A DNA stretch of 64,000 nt from JALORV01 sp963754065 (GCA_963754065.1 CAVWFH010000003.1:1-64000); one strand, 5' to 3'; counted from the first letter of the stretch, positions 1-9,703 are shown. Notes: generated by a model from the sequence alone, not told the origin. Translations and numbers: made by a program.

Positions 1-42
1 TCGGGTCGCAAGATCAGACAACGAGCCCGGGAAGGATTAGAA

Positions 43-726
43 ATGTCAGTGCATTTGGTTGAGAAACTGAAGCGGGCGCGTGCAGCGTTGCTTGTTGCTG
101 CAGGTCTCTCGTTCGTCTCACCGTCGAACGCTTTGATCTACACGGGCGCGTGGGACCCGGCATTCGGATCCGCGTTTCCCGATCTTGGTTGGCGCGGCGA
201 GGCGACCTTTTTCGTACCGGATGCGTGCGCCTCCGAATCGGGTTGGGTGTTCAATTTCGAGGGTTGCTCTAATTTCGAAATGAAGGTCCTCAGCGCCGAA
301 GTAGAGTTCTACAGACTCAGCGATCCGACGAATCCCGCCTTTCAGGAAACACTTTCGTTCGACGATCCGTCGTCATTCGTCGCGGCGATGAAGATCGAAG
401 AGGGTCTACTGACAGGCTTGTATGCGACCTTCGACTACTTCCTACCGTCAACGCTGGCGATCGCCGGCGGTCCCTACACGGACTTTGTGCTGCTCTTTGA
501 AGGCGACATCGCGCGCATGGGGTTCATCTCAGACCCGCCCGATGGGCCGAAGACACGCGGTGTCAGTGATCGGAACCCGCCAGATGGCGCTCCGTTCATT
601 ACTTTCCGGGTCGTACCGGAACCGAGCAGCTTCGCGCTTGCGGCTGTGGCTTTGCTGGCACTCGCCGTGTTCGCGGCGCGCCGGAGGCTGACCCGGGTGG
701 CTTGTACAGAAATGACGAGCGCCTAG
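43..726 (+). CDS. PEP-CTERM sorted secreted protein
   Basis: A 227-residue exported protein of unknown function. The N-terminus has a basic start and a hydrophobic signal segment (about residues 12-30). The C-terminus has the PEP-CTERM signature: a VPEPSS motif near residue 194, a hydrophobic helix of about 17 residues, then an RRR cluster. In other bacteria this tag directs processing by an exosortase/EpsH system and display at the cell surface or in exopolysaccharide. The middle holds no domain I recognise. Purine-rich GGAAGG lies 8-13 bases before the ATG. No exosortase gene is in the window. The stop codon shares the palindrome CTAG (723-726) with the stop of the converging gene. Confidence 0.85.
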   Translation: MSVHLVEKLKRARAALLVAAGLSFVSPSNALIYTGAWDPAFGSAFPDLGWRGEATFFVPDACASESGWVFNFEGCSNFEMKVLSAEVEFYRLSDPTNPAFQETLSFDDPSSFVAAMKIEEGLLTGLYATFDYFLPSTLAIAGGPYTDFVLLFEGDIARMGFISDPPDGPKTRGVSDRNPPDGAPFITFRVVPEPSSFALAAVALLALAVFAARRRLTRVACTEMTSA

Positions 727-3700
727 ACAGTTTCGACTCGCAATTCTTCGACCTCGAGGGCACTCCGCACTGCGTCCTCAACGTCCCAACTGCCGCCTTT
801 TAGCCAAGCTTCGTCGAAAGCACCGCCTCGCAATGCGTGTCGATAGCGGGCAAGCAGCTCAGATTGGAGTGCCACTGAGCGCGGCGCCCGATTGAGGCCT
901 AGCCGGTCACGGGCGCGCTGGGTCGCCGCTGAGAGCTGGATTGATCGATCGGGTCGACTTTCGGCCTGACAGAGTTCCGCAAAGTCCTCGAGGCAGTCAA
1001 GCAGTTCGTCCCACATCTCGAAACTTTCGGAACGCACGAAGCGCAAAAGTGAGCCGCGTCCGTGCGGAAGCAAGCGAACCACTACAAAGATCACACTTGC
1101 CGAGCCACCGTGTTGCATTGGCCTCGCCGCGTCGATCTGCGGCCTCGCGACTGAGTGTCAGGCACCGTTTCAGCCAGAGCTCAGCGTCCTCCAGCTTGCC
1201 GCCGATAAATGCGAGTCTTCCCAGACGAAGCTCGCACTCTCCCTGCGACTCTTGATGCTTGATGTCGCGAGCGATCGAGAATGCCTGCTCGAAGTTCGCC
1301 TTTGCTTCCTCGTCATCGCTGAGATACTCGGCGATCTGGCCAAGATGTACCAGCGCTACCAACTCACCACGTCGATCTTTGATATCTCGAAAGATCTGCA
1401 ACGCTTCGCGCTCGCCTTCAGCGGCTCCGGAGGCATCTCCAGTTTTCCGAGCAGCTCGTCCCACATCTCGAAGCGCCGATAGGCGCCCAGCGCTTCGGCC
1501 AGGCGAGTCCGGGCCGAAGCGTAACGACCCGGAGCGAACGTCGACCTTGCCGAGCCACCGCTGCGCGTTGGCCTCACCGCGCTGATCGGCCGCCTCGCGG
1601 CACAGCGTCGATGATCGCTTGAACCACAGCTCGGCCTCGGTCGAGATCGCCACGCGCGAACGCAAGCTGTCCGAGCCGCAGCTCGCACTCTCCCTCGGCT
1701 TCCTGGTCCTGGATCTCGCGCGAGATCGCCAGCGCTTGCTCGAAGTCCTTCTTTGCGGCCTCGATCGTCGCCGAGGGCTTCGGCCACTTGGCCGAGGTGA
1801 ACCAGTGCGATCAACTCGCCGCGGCGGTGGCCGACCTCGCGAAAGATCTGCAGTGCCTCGCGCTCTCCTTCGGCCGCCGCGGCTGCATCGCCGGTGCGCA
1901 AGCCGGACGAGCGAAAGCGTCGACAGCGCCGCCGCCGTGTCCAACGGGATAGCCAGTCGTCGCCGCAGGACCAGGCAGCGCTCCAGCATGTCGCGCGCCT
2001 CGCCGAAGTCGCTCTGGCTCTCGGCCAGACCAGCCGCCGACGTAGAGCGCCCAAGCCTGCGCGAGTTCGGATGAAGCAATGGCGTCGACCTTCAGCGCGG
2101 CGCGAATCAACTTCCGACCCTCGGTTGCGTAACCGCGCAGCATCCAGAACTGCAGGAGCGAGAGCGCCAGCTTGACCGCGATGAACGGATCGACGCCGCC
2201 TTCGAGCGCCAGCGCCATCGTCGCGCGCAGATTGTCGATATCGGCCTCGAGTCGCTGGATCCACTCGGCCTGCTCCGGCCCCTGCATGCCTTCGCGCGCC
2301 AGCTTTGCCATCGCGAAATAGTGCTGGGCATGCCGCGCCGCGGCGTCGGCCAGCGCGCCGTCCTGTGCGAGCTTCTCGCGCGCGTAGTCGCGGATGGTTT
2401 CGAGCATGCGGTAGCGCGCCGGCGCTCTCCTGCTCGTCGAGCAGCACGAGCGACTTGTCGACCAGCGACCCGAGCAGGTCGAGCACGTCGTCGCGGGCCA
2501 GCGGATCGACGCCGCACACCTGTTCGGCGGCCTCGAGGTCGAAGCCGCCGACAAACACGCCGAGGCGCGTCGAGCAGGGTCTGCTCGGTCGGCGTCAGCA
2601 GGTCATAGGACCAGTCAACCAGCGCTCGCAGCGTCTGCTGCCGTTCCTGCAGAACTCGCGCACCGCCGGTCAGGATCTTGTAGCGGTCCTTCAATCGTGC
2701 GTTGATTTCAGCTACTGGAAGCGACTTGACGCGCGCGGCGGCCAGTTCGAGCGCGAGTGGGATGCCTTCGAGTCGCGCGACGAGTTCGGCCACGGCTGTG
2801 GCCTGAGCCGCGTCGAGCGTGAACGACGGCTTGTGCTGCTGCGCGCGCGCGACGAACAACCGCACGGCAGTCGATTGCGCCACGTCGTCGATGCCGGCGC
2901 CGCGTGCCGGCAGCGGCAGGGGATGCACCGGATAGCTCTGTTCGCCCGGCACGTGCAGTGCCTCACGGCTGGTCGCGAGGAGGCGCACGTAAGGCGCCGC
3001 GCGCAGGATCGCCTGCGCCATTTCGGCAGAGGCCTTCACCAGGTGCTCGCAGTTGTCGATGACGATCAGCACGCGCCGTGCCTTCAGGTGGGCGCAGATC
3101 GCCTGTACCAATGTGCGATCCGGTTCGGCCTTCACGCCCATCACCTGTGCGGCTTCGGCGGCCACGTGTGCGTCGTCGCGCAACGGCGAAAGGTCGAGGA
3201 ACCAGACGCCATCGGGAAACTTGTGCATCAGTTCGGCCGCTGCCTGCAGGCACAGCCGGGTCTTGCCGAGGCCGCCCATGCCGAGCAGCGTCAGCAGACG
3301 CACCTTTTCAAGATAGGACTTGACTTCGTCGAGCTCCACTTCCCGGCCGACAAACGACGTGGCCTGGAAGGGCAGGTTGTTGGGAATGTCCTTGACCGGC
3401 ATCCACCAGTCGGCCTGGCGCACGACACGAAACACCTTTTCGCTGTCGGCGGGCGGCGTGAAGCGCGTGCCCGGAGCACCGACCTCGAAGAGTTCGATCG
3501 GCTCCTCGACGCCCTTGACCATCCAGTGGCCGAGTGACTCGACCTTGAGTTCGGTCGGGCCCAGGTTCTCGCGTGCCTCGGGCGTCAGCAGGGTCTGGCC
3601 GCCACGGGCGAGCGACATCACGCGCGCGGCGGTGGGCTTGGCCATGCCTTCGACTTCCAGCGGCTTCGCGCCGAGGGCGATGTCTTCGGCACTGTTCTCG

Positions 3701-3993
3701 CGCAACAGCACGGGGCCGACATGCAGGCCGGCGCGCGCCATCAGAGAGACCGGCAAACTGGCCAGCGCCCGGTGATAGGCCATCGCAAATTTCACGGCAT
3801 CCGCGGCGCCGCTGAACATCATCAGCATGCCGTCGGTCTTGTCGATCTCGCGCCCATGGTGAACCTGCAAGAGGTCACGCGCGACGCGGTCGTGCGCCGA
3901 CCACACATCCGCCATCGCCGCATCGCCGATCGATTCGGCGAGCTTCGTACTGTCGACGACGTCAGTCAGGAGTAGCGCTCGAACTTCACTCAT
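723..3993 (-). pseudogene. Adenylate/guanylate cyclase-NB-ARC ATPase-TPR regulator, multiply frameshifted
   Basis: The first ~475 residues (from the ATG at 3993) read cleanly. They comprise a class III cyclase homology domain (starts SEVRALLLTDVVDSTKLAE, about residues 1-170), then an NTPase with P-loop GMGGLGKTR and Walker B VLIVIDNCEHL, followed by LVDWSYDLLTPTEQ, as in AfsR/LuxR-type ATPases. After that the protein continues through TPR-like repeats, but only by hopping frames at about 2568, 2421, 2040, 1905, 1766, 1648, 1529, 1446 and 1025. The final frame ends at 723. Several junctions look like a single extra base, for example GGG for GG at 1528-1530. Intact, it would be a cytoplasmic signalling protein of about 1085 residues. 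It may be a decayed gene or a poor assembly of internally repeated DNA. All shifts lie in the 3' 1.85 kb. Confidence 0.8.
990..1893 (-). repeat. Diverged tandem duplication, unit about 453 nt (TPR block)
   Basis: Two adjacent copies of a unit of about 453 nt (151 codons) within the cyclase/TPR gene. Matching landmarks are offset by about 450 bases: the segment around 1000-1021 matches 1449-1470, 1097-1190 matches 1546-1640, and 1382-1440 matches 1835-1893. The encoded copies share the motifs EGEREALQIFR, RRGEL.ALVHLGQ, EGECELRLG, REAAD.RGEAN and FEMWDELL. The copies are clearly diverged, so the duplication is old. Confidence 0.75.
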
Positions 3994-4117
3994 CGTGGGG
4001 TGGCAGGCCGTTTCGCCCGCGGAGCGCCGGGACGATCCCGTGGCCCCGCGGCGCGCGACAGTGTACGGTCTGCCTGACCGGTGCGGCGGCGCTCGACCCG
4101 CTGCGAACCGTGCCTTA

Positions 4118-5017
4118 TCAGGCGTGTCGGACCAGCAACAGCGGCACGTTCGAGTGTGCCATCACGCGGGTCGCAACCGATCCCAGCACGGCGGCCTTGA
4201 ACGCACCGTATCCGTGCGAACCCATGACGAGCACGTCGAGTTTCTTCTTCTTCGCGTACGCGCACAGTTCGTCGCCGGCGTTACCGACGAGGCAGACCTC
4301 TGTGGGCTTGATGTTGCCCTTGGCCAGCAGCTTGCGAGCGGGACCGACGGCCGCCTCGAAGGCCTTCTTCTGCAACGAAAGGATCTCGTCTTCCGAAAAC
4401 GCCGGCAGGGCAATCCCGCCCATGTCGGGCATGACCGCACCGGCGAAGTCGCTGACGACATGGAGCAACGTGACCTCCGGCCTGGCGCCGAACAATGCGA
4501 GATGACGCAACACGTACTTGACTGCCTCACGACCGTACTTGCTGCCGTCGACGGCGATGCCGACCTTCAGCGTGTCGGTGGTCGGCGCCTCGCGGTGTCG
4601 CACCACCAGCATCGGCACGCGCGTGCGGGCGAGCACGTTGTTGGTGACCGAGCCGAACAGCAGCCCCCTCAGCGCCGAATGTCCATGCGAGCCCATCACG
4701 ATGAGGTCGACCTTGTCGCGGACCGCGGCGGCACTGATCTCCTCGCCCGGATGGCCCACGAGATAGTGTGCGGAGGCCGTCAGTCCCGCCTTGGCCAGGC
4801 GACGGAGCGCCGGCTTCAGCGCCTTGTCGGACTCGTCGGTGTAGTACTCGGTGAGCGCCGACTTGCCGACGACGCGCGCGGCGCGCGCCGGCACGGCAAG
4901 TTGCACGTTGATCACATCCACCTGCGGTTCGGTGCCGATCAGCGTGGACCGCGAAGCCACGAACTCGACTGCGGCACGGCTGTACTCGCTGCCATCGACT
5001 GGAACGAGAATTTTCAT
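4118..5017 (-). CDS. Tandem-domain universal stress protein (UspA family)
   Basis: A 299-residue cytoplasmic protein made of two UspA domains (about 1-150 and 158-299). Both begin with the usual beta strand plus acidic residue (KILVPVDGSEYSR; KVGIAVDGSKYGR). Both end with the nucleotide-binding pattern G-2x-G-9x-G(S/T): MGSHGHSALRGLLFGSVTNN and MGSHGYGAFKAAVLGSVATR. This suggests ATP-binding type Usp domains. The gene is monocistronic and diverges from the TerB/DUF697 gene across about 190 bases. Two single-domain Usp proteins are also in the window (7032 and 57045). Confidence 0.92.
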   Translation of the reverse strand: MKILVPVDGSEYSRAAVEFVASRSTLIGTEPQVDVINVQLAVPARAARVVGKSALTEYYTDESDKALKPALRRLAKAGLTASAHYLVGHPGEEISAAAVRDKVDLIVMGSHGHSALRGLLFGSVTNNVLARTRVPMLVVRHREAPTTDTLKVGIAVDGSKYGREAVKYVLRHLALFGARPEVTLLHVVSDFAGAVMPDMGGIALPAFSEDEILSLQKKAFEAAVGPARKLLAKGNIKPTEVCLVGNAGDELCAYAKKKKLDVLVMGSHGYGAFKAAVLGSVATRVMAHSNVPLLLVRHA

Positions 5018-5209
5018 TGTTGCCTCCGATGTACCGACTGCATTCGACTGATATCAGTCTACGGCAGGGCCTGCGGCGCCGCGTGACCGCGGGCAAGTCT
5101 TGGTTGATGCACAGGGGGAACTCCGTATTGAAATTGCGCTGGACGACGGAAGATTGGGCGGATCGAGCGCAGCGCAGGACGCGTAAGCTCGCATCACTGG
5201 AGAAGCCGC

Positions 5210-6151
5210 ATGGACGCGAAAGAACAACAAGCCGTCATGAACATTGCCCTGCTCGCAGCGTTTGCCGACGACCGCAACGCGGATCGCGAGCGCGAGGAAC
5301 TGCGACGCGTTGCCGATGCGCTGGGCACCTCGCTCAACATGCCGGCGCTGGTGCAGGATGTGCTGTTGAAGCGGACTTCCATTGAGGCGGCCGCGGCGGC
5401 GCTCACCACGCCGGAATTGCGCCGGCTGGCGTTCGAGCTCGCAGTGGGTGTCTGCGATGCCGACGGCCTGCGCAACGAGGCGGAGACGCGCTTCCTCGCG
5501 GACCTTGGGAATCGGCTGGGACTGGACCAGCCGACTATCGTCGAAACGGCTGTCGATGCCGACGAGCTGGCAACGATGCCGCTGCCGGCCGCCGGCGTGA
5601 CGACAAAGGAAGTGGTGGCCGCCGCACCTTCCGTGCCTGCCGCAGAGCTCGACCGGATGATCCTCAATGCGTCGATCCTGAACGGCGCCCTCGAACTGCT
5701 GCCGCAGTCGATTGCTTCGATGGCCATCATTCCGCTGCAGATGAAGCTCGTCTATCGCATTGGGCAGGCGCATGGTTACGAGTCGGACAAGACGCAGATC
5801 GGCGATCTGCTGGCCACGCTCGGTGTGGGACTGACCGGGCAATACCTGGAGCAGATCGGGCGCAAGCTCGTCGGGGGACTGTTCGGGAAGGTGGCCGGTG
5901 GCATGGCCGGTTCGCTGGCGCGCGGCGCGACGGGTGCGGTGTTCTCGTTCGCCACGACGTACGCCATTGGCGAGGTAGCGCGCCGCTATTACGCAGGCGG
6001 CCGTGTCATGTCGGCCGATCTGCTCAAGCGCACCTTCAGCGAGGTGCTGTCGCAAGGCAAGGCGTTGCAGGCGCAGTACCTGCCGCAGATCGAGCAGCAG
6101 GCACGCACGCTGGATGTGTCGCGCATCGTGCAGCTGGTGCGGAACAACTAG
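5210..6151 (+). CDS. TerB-like/DUF697 (YcjF-type) membrane-associated protein
   Basis: A 313-residue protein. The N-terminal ~115 residues resemble the all-helical TerB/DjlA-like fold (acidic ADDRNADREREEL; later GVCDADGLRNEAETRFL). After a linker, residues ~150-280 match the DUF697/YcjF pattern: LLPQSIASMAIIPLQMKLVYRIG followed by Gly/Ala-rich hydrophobic helices (GGLFGKVAGGMAGSL, TTYAIGEVARRYY). DUF697 proteins are membrane-associated and often linked to GTPases; none is adjacent here. It lies 13 bases upstream of tcdA on the same strand, so the two are probably co-transcribed. Function is unknown. Confidence 0.75.
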   Translation: MDAKEQQAVMNIALLAAFADDRNADREREELRRVADALGTSLNMPALVQDVLLKRTSIEAAAAALTTPELRRLAFELAVGVCDADGLRNEAETRFLADLGNRLGLDQPTIVETAVDADELATMPLPAAGVTTKEVVAAAPSVPAAELDRMILNASILNGALELLPQSIASMAIIPLQMKLVYRIGQAHGYESDKTQIGDLLATLGVGLTGQYLEQIGRKLVGGLFGKVAGGMAGSLARGATGAVFSFATTYAIGEVARRYYAGGRVMSADLLKRTFSEVLSQGKALQAQYLPQIEQQARTLDVSRIVQLVRNN

Positions 6152-6164
6152 TCCGGACGGCCGC

Positions 6165-6971
6165 TTGTCCGCTCTCGATCTGTCACCCCCCGAGGCCGAT
6201 CTTGCGCGCCGCTTCGGCGGTGTTGCGCGGCTCTATGGCGAGGAAGGCGCAGCGAAGCTGCGCCGCGCCCACGTCGCCGTCATCGGCATCGGCGGAGTTG
6301 GCACCTGGGCGGCCGAGGCACTCGCCCGCTCTGCGGTCGGCGTGATCACCCTGATCGACATGGATCACATCGCGGAGTCGAACACCAACCGCCAGATCCA
6401 CGCACTCGGCGATGCCTATGGCCAGGCCAAGGTCGATGCGATGGCGAAGCGCATCGCGGACATCAACCCGTCGTGCGATATCCGGCCGATCGACGAGTTC
6501 ATCACGGTCGAGAATGCGGCGCGGCTGATTGCTGGCTACGATTTCGTCCTCGACTGCATCGACCAGGTGAACGCCAAGGCCGCGTTGATCGCCCGGGCGC
6601 GCGCCGTCAACATCCCGGTTGTTACCTGCGGTGCTGCGGGCGGTCGGCAGGATCCGGTGAGAATTTCACTCGATGACCTTGCGCTCGTGACCGGCGATCC
6701 GCTGCTGGCCAAAGTCCGGCAAAGGCTGCGCCGAGACTATGGTTTCCCGCGAGAGTCCGGCTCGCGCCGGAAGAAATTTCACGTTGTCGCCGTGTACTCC
6801 GACGAACCGGTGCAGCGGCCAGCTTCCGCCTGTGGCGAGTCATCGGACGTGGTCGGTGGCCTGGCGTGTACGGGTTTTGGATCCAGCGTGACCGTCACGG
6901 CAACCATGGGTTTCGCCGCGGCCTCCGTTGCGCTGACGCAGCTCGCGCAGGCGCCCGGCGGTGGCGCTTGA
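6165..6971 (+). CDS. tcdA: tRNA threonylcarbamoyladenosine dehydratase
   Basis: A ThiF/MoeB/E1-like enzyme that converts t6A at position 37 of ANN-decoding tRNAs to cyclic ct6A using ATP. The Rossmann motif VIGIGGVGTWAAEALARS follows the typical start RRFGGVARLYG. Further hallmarks are the E1 signature ESNTNRQIHA, the catalytic region VVTCGAAGG, and a C-terminal FGSSVTVTATMGF block. The reading frame stays open far upstream, but homology begins at LSALDLSPPE, so I take the TTG at 6165 (268 aa). It starts 13 bases after the TerB/DUF697 gene. Confidence 0.9.
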   Translation: MSALDLSPPEADLARRFGGVARLYGEEGAAKLRRAHVAVIGIGGVGTWAAEALARSAVGVITLIDMDHIAESNTNRQIHALGDAYGQAKVDAMAKRIADINPSCDIRPIDEFITVENAARLIAGYDFVLDCIDQVNAKAALIARARAVNIPVVTCGAAGGRQDPVRISLDDLALVTGDPLLAKVRQRLRRDYGFPRESGSRRKKFHVVAVYSDEPVQRPASACGESSDVVGGLACTGFGSSVTVTATMGFAAASVALTQLAQAPGGGA

Positions 6972-7031
6972 CGCCTGTCAATCACGAGGGTGGACGGTGG
7001 CCTAGGCTTCAATTGAAGGAGTTGTCACTCA

Positions 7032-7466
7032 ATGTTCAAGAAAATCCTGCTGCCGACTGACGGCTCCGACCTGTCCACCAAGGCGATCGACGGAGGGTTG
7101 GAGTTCGCCAAGGCGCTCAAGGCTGGAGTGGTCGGCCTGACGGTGATCGAACCGTATTCGTACTCGAATCTGTCCGAGTATCGTCCGGAGACACTTGACG
7201 ATTACGAGCAGCGCACCATGAAGGTCGCCGCCGAGCGTCTCGGCAAAGTGGCCGATGCCGCGGCCAGGGCATCCGTCCCGGTCGAAACCGTCACGGTGAA
7301 GTCCTTTTCTCCGTTCGAGGCCATCATTGACACGGCGAAGGCCAAGGGCTGCGATGTCATCTTCATGGCGTCCCACGGTCGCAAGGGCTTGAGCGCCGTG
7401 CTGCTCGGCAGCGAAACACAAAAGGTCTTGACTCATTCGACGATTCCGGTCATGGTGTACAGGTAA
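7032..7466 (+). CDS. Single-domain universal stress protein (UspA family)
   Basis: A 144-residue UspA-domain protein starting FKKILLPTDGSDLSTKAID. It carries the ATP-binding type C-terminal motif MASHGRKGLSAVLLGSETQKVL. It has a good ribosome binding site (GAAGGAG) before the ATG and is followed about 47 bases later by a strong intrinsic terminator. It therefore appears to be a single-gene unit, at least at its 3' end. Confidence 0.93.
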   Translation: MFKKILLPTDGSDLSTKAIDGGLEFAKALKAGVVGLTVIEPYSYSNLSEYRPETLDDYEQRTMKVAAERLGKVADAAARASVPVETVTVKSFSPFEAIIDTAKAKGCDVIFMASHGRKGLSAVLLGSETQKVLTHSTIPVMVYR

Positions 7467-7512
7467 CGGTATCGGCGGCCACGGCTGCCACCCACGGCGA
7501 TCCGTCGCCGCG

Positions 7513-7548
7513 AGGCCCGGCACACATCGATGTGTCCGGGCCTTTTTC
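7513..7548 (+). terminator. Rho-independent terminator after the UspA gene
   Basis: The arms AGGCCCGG (7513-7520) and CCGGGCCT (7536-7543) pair perfectly, with an additional CACA/TGTG inner pairing. A TTTTTCTT tract follows at once. It lies just downstream of the Usp stop at 7466. Confidence 0.85.
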
Positions 7549-7661
7549 TTGGTAACTTGCGCACTGCCGTGTGGCGGCCATCACGTTCTTGCTCTGCATC
7601 AACCGGTGCCGCGACCAAGGCCGTAGCGTCGCTCAGGAGCCAACGTCTTCAGGGGCAAGTC

Positions 7662-8054
7662 ATGAACGCCGCCGTCGTCACTCACAGCCGCATACTGGTC
7701 GGATTCAAGCCGATCGATGATCTGCACAAGGAGTTCGAATCCATCCTCGAGGCACTCAACGATCCCGCTGAGGCGGACTACGGTGCTCATCTGCTTGCGT
7801 TGCACGAACACCTGCTGCGCCACTGCGAGACCGAAGAGACCTTCATGCTTCAGGAAAACTACTCGCACTACGCGCGTCACAAGCGTGCGCACGAGCACCT
7901 GCTGGATTCCGTCTCTGAGGTCCGCCGCAAGTTCGATGCCGGCGACATCGATGCCGTGCACCGCTACAGCTCCGACCTGATGAACTGGTTTGCGATTCAC
8001 GCATCGTCCGAGGACGCGGAACTGGCTGCCTTCCTCAAGGGGCAGGCCGCCTGA
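7662..8054 (+). CDS. Bacteriohemerythrin-like protein
   Basis: A 130-residue single-domain hemerythrin, predicted to bind O2 (or sense or scavenge it) at a di-iron site in the cytoplasm. The expected ligands are visible: HEHLLRHCETEETFM, then HYARHKRAHEHLL, and a C-terminal HASSEDAEL segment. The ATG at 7662 is preferred over the upstream in-frame ATG at 7530, which lies inside the preceding terminator. GGGGCAAGT precedes 7662. It is followed after only 2 bases by a second hemerythrin, so the two form an operon. Confidence 0.88.
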   Translation: MNAAVVTHSRILVGFKPIDDLHKEFESILEALNDPAEADYGAHLLALHEHLLRHCETEETFMLQENYSHYARHKRAHEHLLDSVSEVRRKFDAGDIDAVHRYSSDLMNWFAIHASSEDAELAAFLKGQAA

Positions 8055-8056
8055 CC

Positions 8057-8473
8057 ATGGCAAGCGGCGCAGGGCGGTTCGCGGTCGGCGTGGACTCGAT
8101 CGACGCGTTGCACGTCGAATGCGAAGCCATGATCGCGCAGCTGGCCACTGCGATCGAGTCCGACAGCGACGCGACCATCGCGCTCGCGGAACTGCACGAC
8201 CATCTGGAGCGCCACTTCCAGCATGAAGAGTCGCTGATGGCGGCGTCCGATTTTCCGCCGTCAGGCTGTCATCAGCGCGAGCACGCCTCGGTGCGCGAAG
8301 TGGTCGCCGAAGTGCGGCGGCGCTATGCCGGCGGCGAGCGTGACCCGGCGGCCCGTTTGGCCGATGCGCTCGTCGAGTGGCTCGAACTGCATGCCGGCAG
8401 CATGGACGCGGCATTGGCGCAGTGGCTCAACACCGCCCGCGACGAGGTGCGGATGGAACGGTCGGTGGCCTAG
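8057..8473 (+). CDS. Second bacteriohemerythrin-like protein
   Basis: A 138-residue hemerythrin-domain protein. Candidate iron ligands are in HDHLERHFQHEESLM and CHQREHASV, with a further His in WLELHAGSMDAAL. It begins 2 bases after the stop of the other hemerythrin and is probably a tandem duplicate, although the sequences have diverged strongly. The C-terminal segment has HAGSMDAAL where the neighbour has HASSEDAEL. The usual Asp is kept at the end of both. It converges on the Rieske oxygenase gene. Confidence 0.85.
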   Translation: MASGAGRFAVGVDSIDALHVECEAMIAQLATAIESDSDATIALAELHDHLERHFQHEESLMAASDFPPSGCHQREHASVREVVAEVRRRYAGGERDPAARLADALVEWLELHAGSMDAALAQWLNTARDEVRMERSVA

Positions 8474-8492
8474 CGGCCCGGGCGACTGCCGC

Positions 8493-9623
8493 TCAGGCGG
8501 TACGCCGTTGCCTCATCTCGCGGCGAATCCAGTCGTGCATGTGAATCATGCCGTCCTCGTGCGGCGTGTGATACGGCCCCTCGTCGTCCTCGCCCGCCAG
8601 CCAAAGCGCGCGCCGGCCCCGGTGCAGGCGCCCGCAGGCCTCGGCATCCTCGACGGCCGACTCGGCGTAGGCGGCCTGATGCGCCTCGACGATCTGCCGC
8701 TCGAACGCCTGTACTTCTTCGGGGTAGTAAAACTCGACGATATTGGTGGTGTGGTCCGGTGAGCGCGGGATCAGCGTGCTGACGACCAGACCGTAGGGAT
8801 ACCACTCGAGCATGACGTTGGGATACAGGATCGACCACACCGTGCCGTACTTCGGCAGCACGCCGCCGGAATACGCAAGGATCGCATCGCGGTAGCGCTG
8901 GTAGTTGGGCGAGATCTGCGACTGCAGTCCGTCCTTGATGCCAAGGATCTGGTAACTCCAGCGATCGCCGAAACCCCATTCGTAGTTGCCGGCGTCGACC
9001 CACTTCTGCAGGCCGGGGTGCATTGCCTCGACGTGATACAGCTCGAGAAAGATCTCGAGGAATGTCTTCCAGTTGAATGGGCACTCGTCGACGATGACCT
9101 TGTCGAACACGTACTTCGAGTAGTCGTAGTCGGTCGCGAGTGGAAACGCTGCAAGGTCCGCCGCCGCGTCGCGCGGCCCGGCAAACAGCAGCCCGTTCCA
9201 ATCCGTCAGCGGCGTGCGCGGCAGCGAGCAGTCGGGTGTGTGCTCGAAGTCCGGCGCACCCAGCAGGCGGCCGTCGAGATCGTAGGTCCAGCGGTGCAGC
9301 GGACAGACGATGTTCTGATGGTTGCCGCGGCCTTCGAGCAGCAGTCCCTGCCGGTGACGGCAGGTATTCGACAGCAGGTTGACGCCGTTCGGCCCGTGCA
9401 CCAGCACCTTGCCGTGGTCGGTCCAGGGCAGCGTCATGGTGTCGCCGACCTCCGGCACCATCATGCGGCTGCCGACGTAGTTCGGGCCGCGGTCGAACAG
9501 GAGCAGGATTTCACGCTCGAGCCATGCGGGATCGAAGTACGACGAAATCGGCAACGGCGATGTGCGCGCCAGCAGCGCGGAGTCGAGATTGGATCGGCGC
9601 GAGATCGAGTCCGGGGCGTTCAT
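8493..9623 (-). CDS. Aromatic ring-hydroxylating dioxygenase alpha-subunit-like protein (Rieske)
   Basis: A 376-residue protein with an N-terminal Rieske [2Fe-2S] domain (about residues 45-150). Its ligand pairs lie in CRHRQ and CPLHRW. A C-terminal catalytic domain carries the mononuclear iron motif (ELYHVEAMHPG, His-x4-His, with a later Asp expected). Families with this architecture hydroxylate or demethylate aromatic acids and quaternary amines. The substrate cannot be read from sequence. No reductase or ferredoxin partner is adjacent, so electron transfer partners must lie elsewhere. It starts at the ATG at 9623. Confidence 0.88.
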   Translation of the reverse strand: MNAPDSISRRSNLDSALLARTSPLPISSYFDPAWLEREILLLFDRGPNYVGSRMMVPEVGDTMTLPWTDHGKVLVHGPNGVNLLSNTCRHRQGLLLEGRGNHQNIVCPLHRWTYDLDGRLLGAPDFEHTPDCSLPRTPLTDWNGLLFAGPRDAAADLAAFPLATDYDYSKYVFDKVIVDECPFNWKTFLEIFLELYHVEAMHPGLQKWVDAGNYEWGFGDRWSYQILGIKDGLQSQISPNYQRYRDAILAYSGGVLPKYGTVWSILYPNVMLEWYPYGLVVSTLIPRSPDHTTNIVEFYYPEEVQAFERQIVEAHQAAYAESAVEDAEACGRLHRGRRALWLAGEDDEGPYHTPHEDGMIHMHDWIRREMRQRRTA

Positions 9624-9703
9624 GGCATGACGTCTGCGGTGGGCTCAGGCGAACTGCTGAAATCGATAATACCCGCGGCGTGCTGCCATCAGCGTGCCAT
9701 CCG

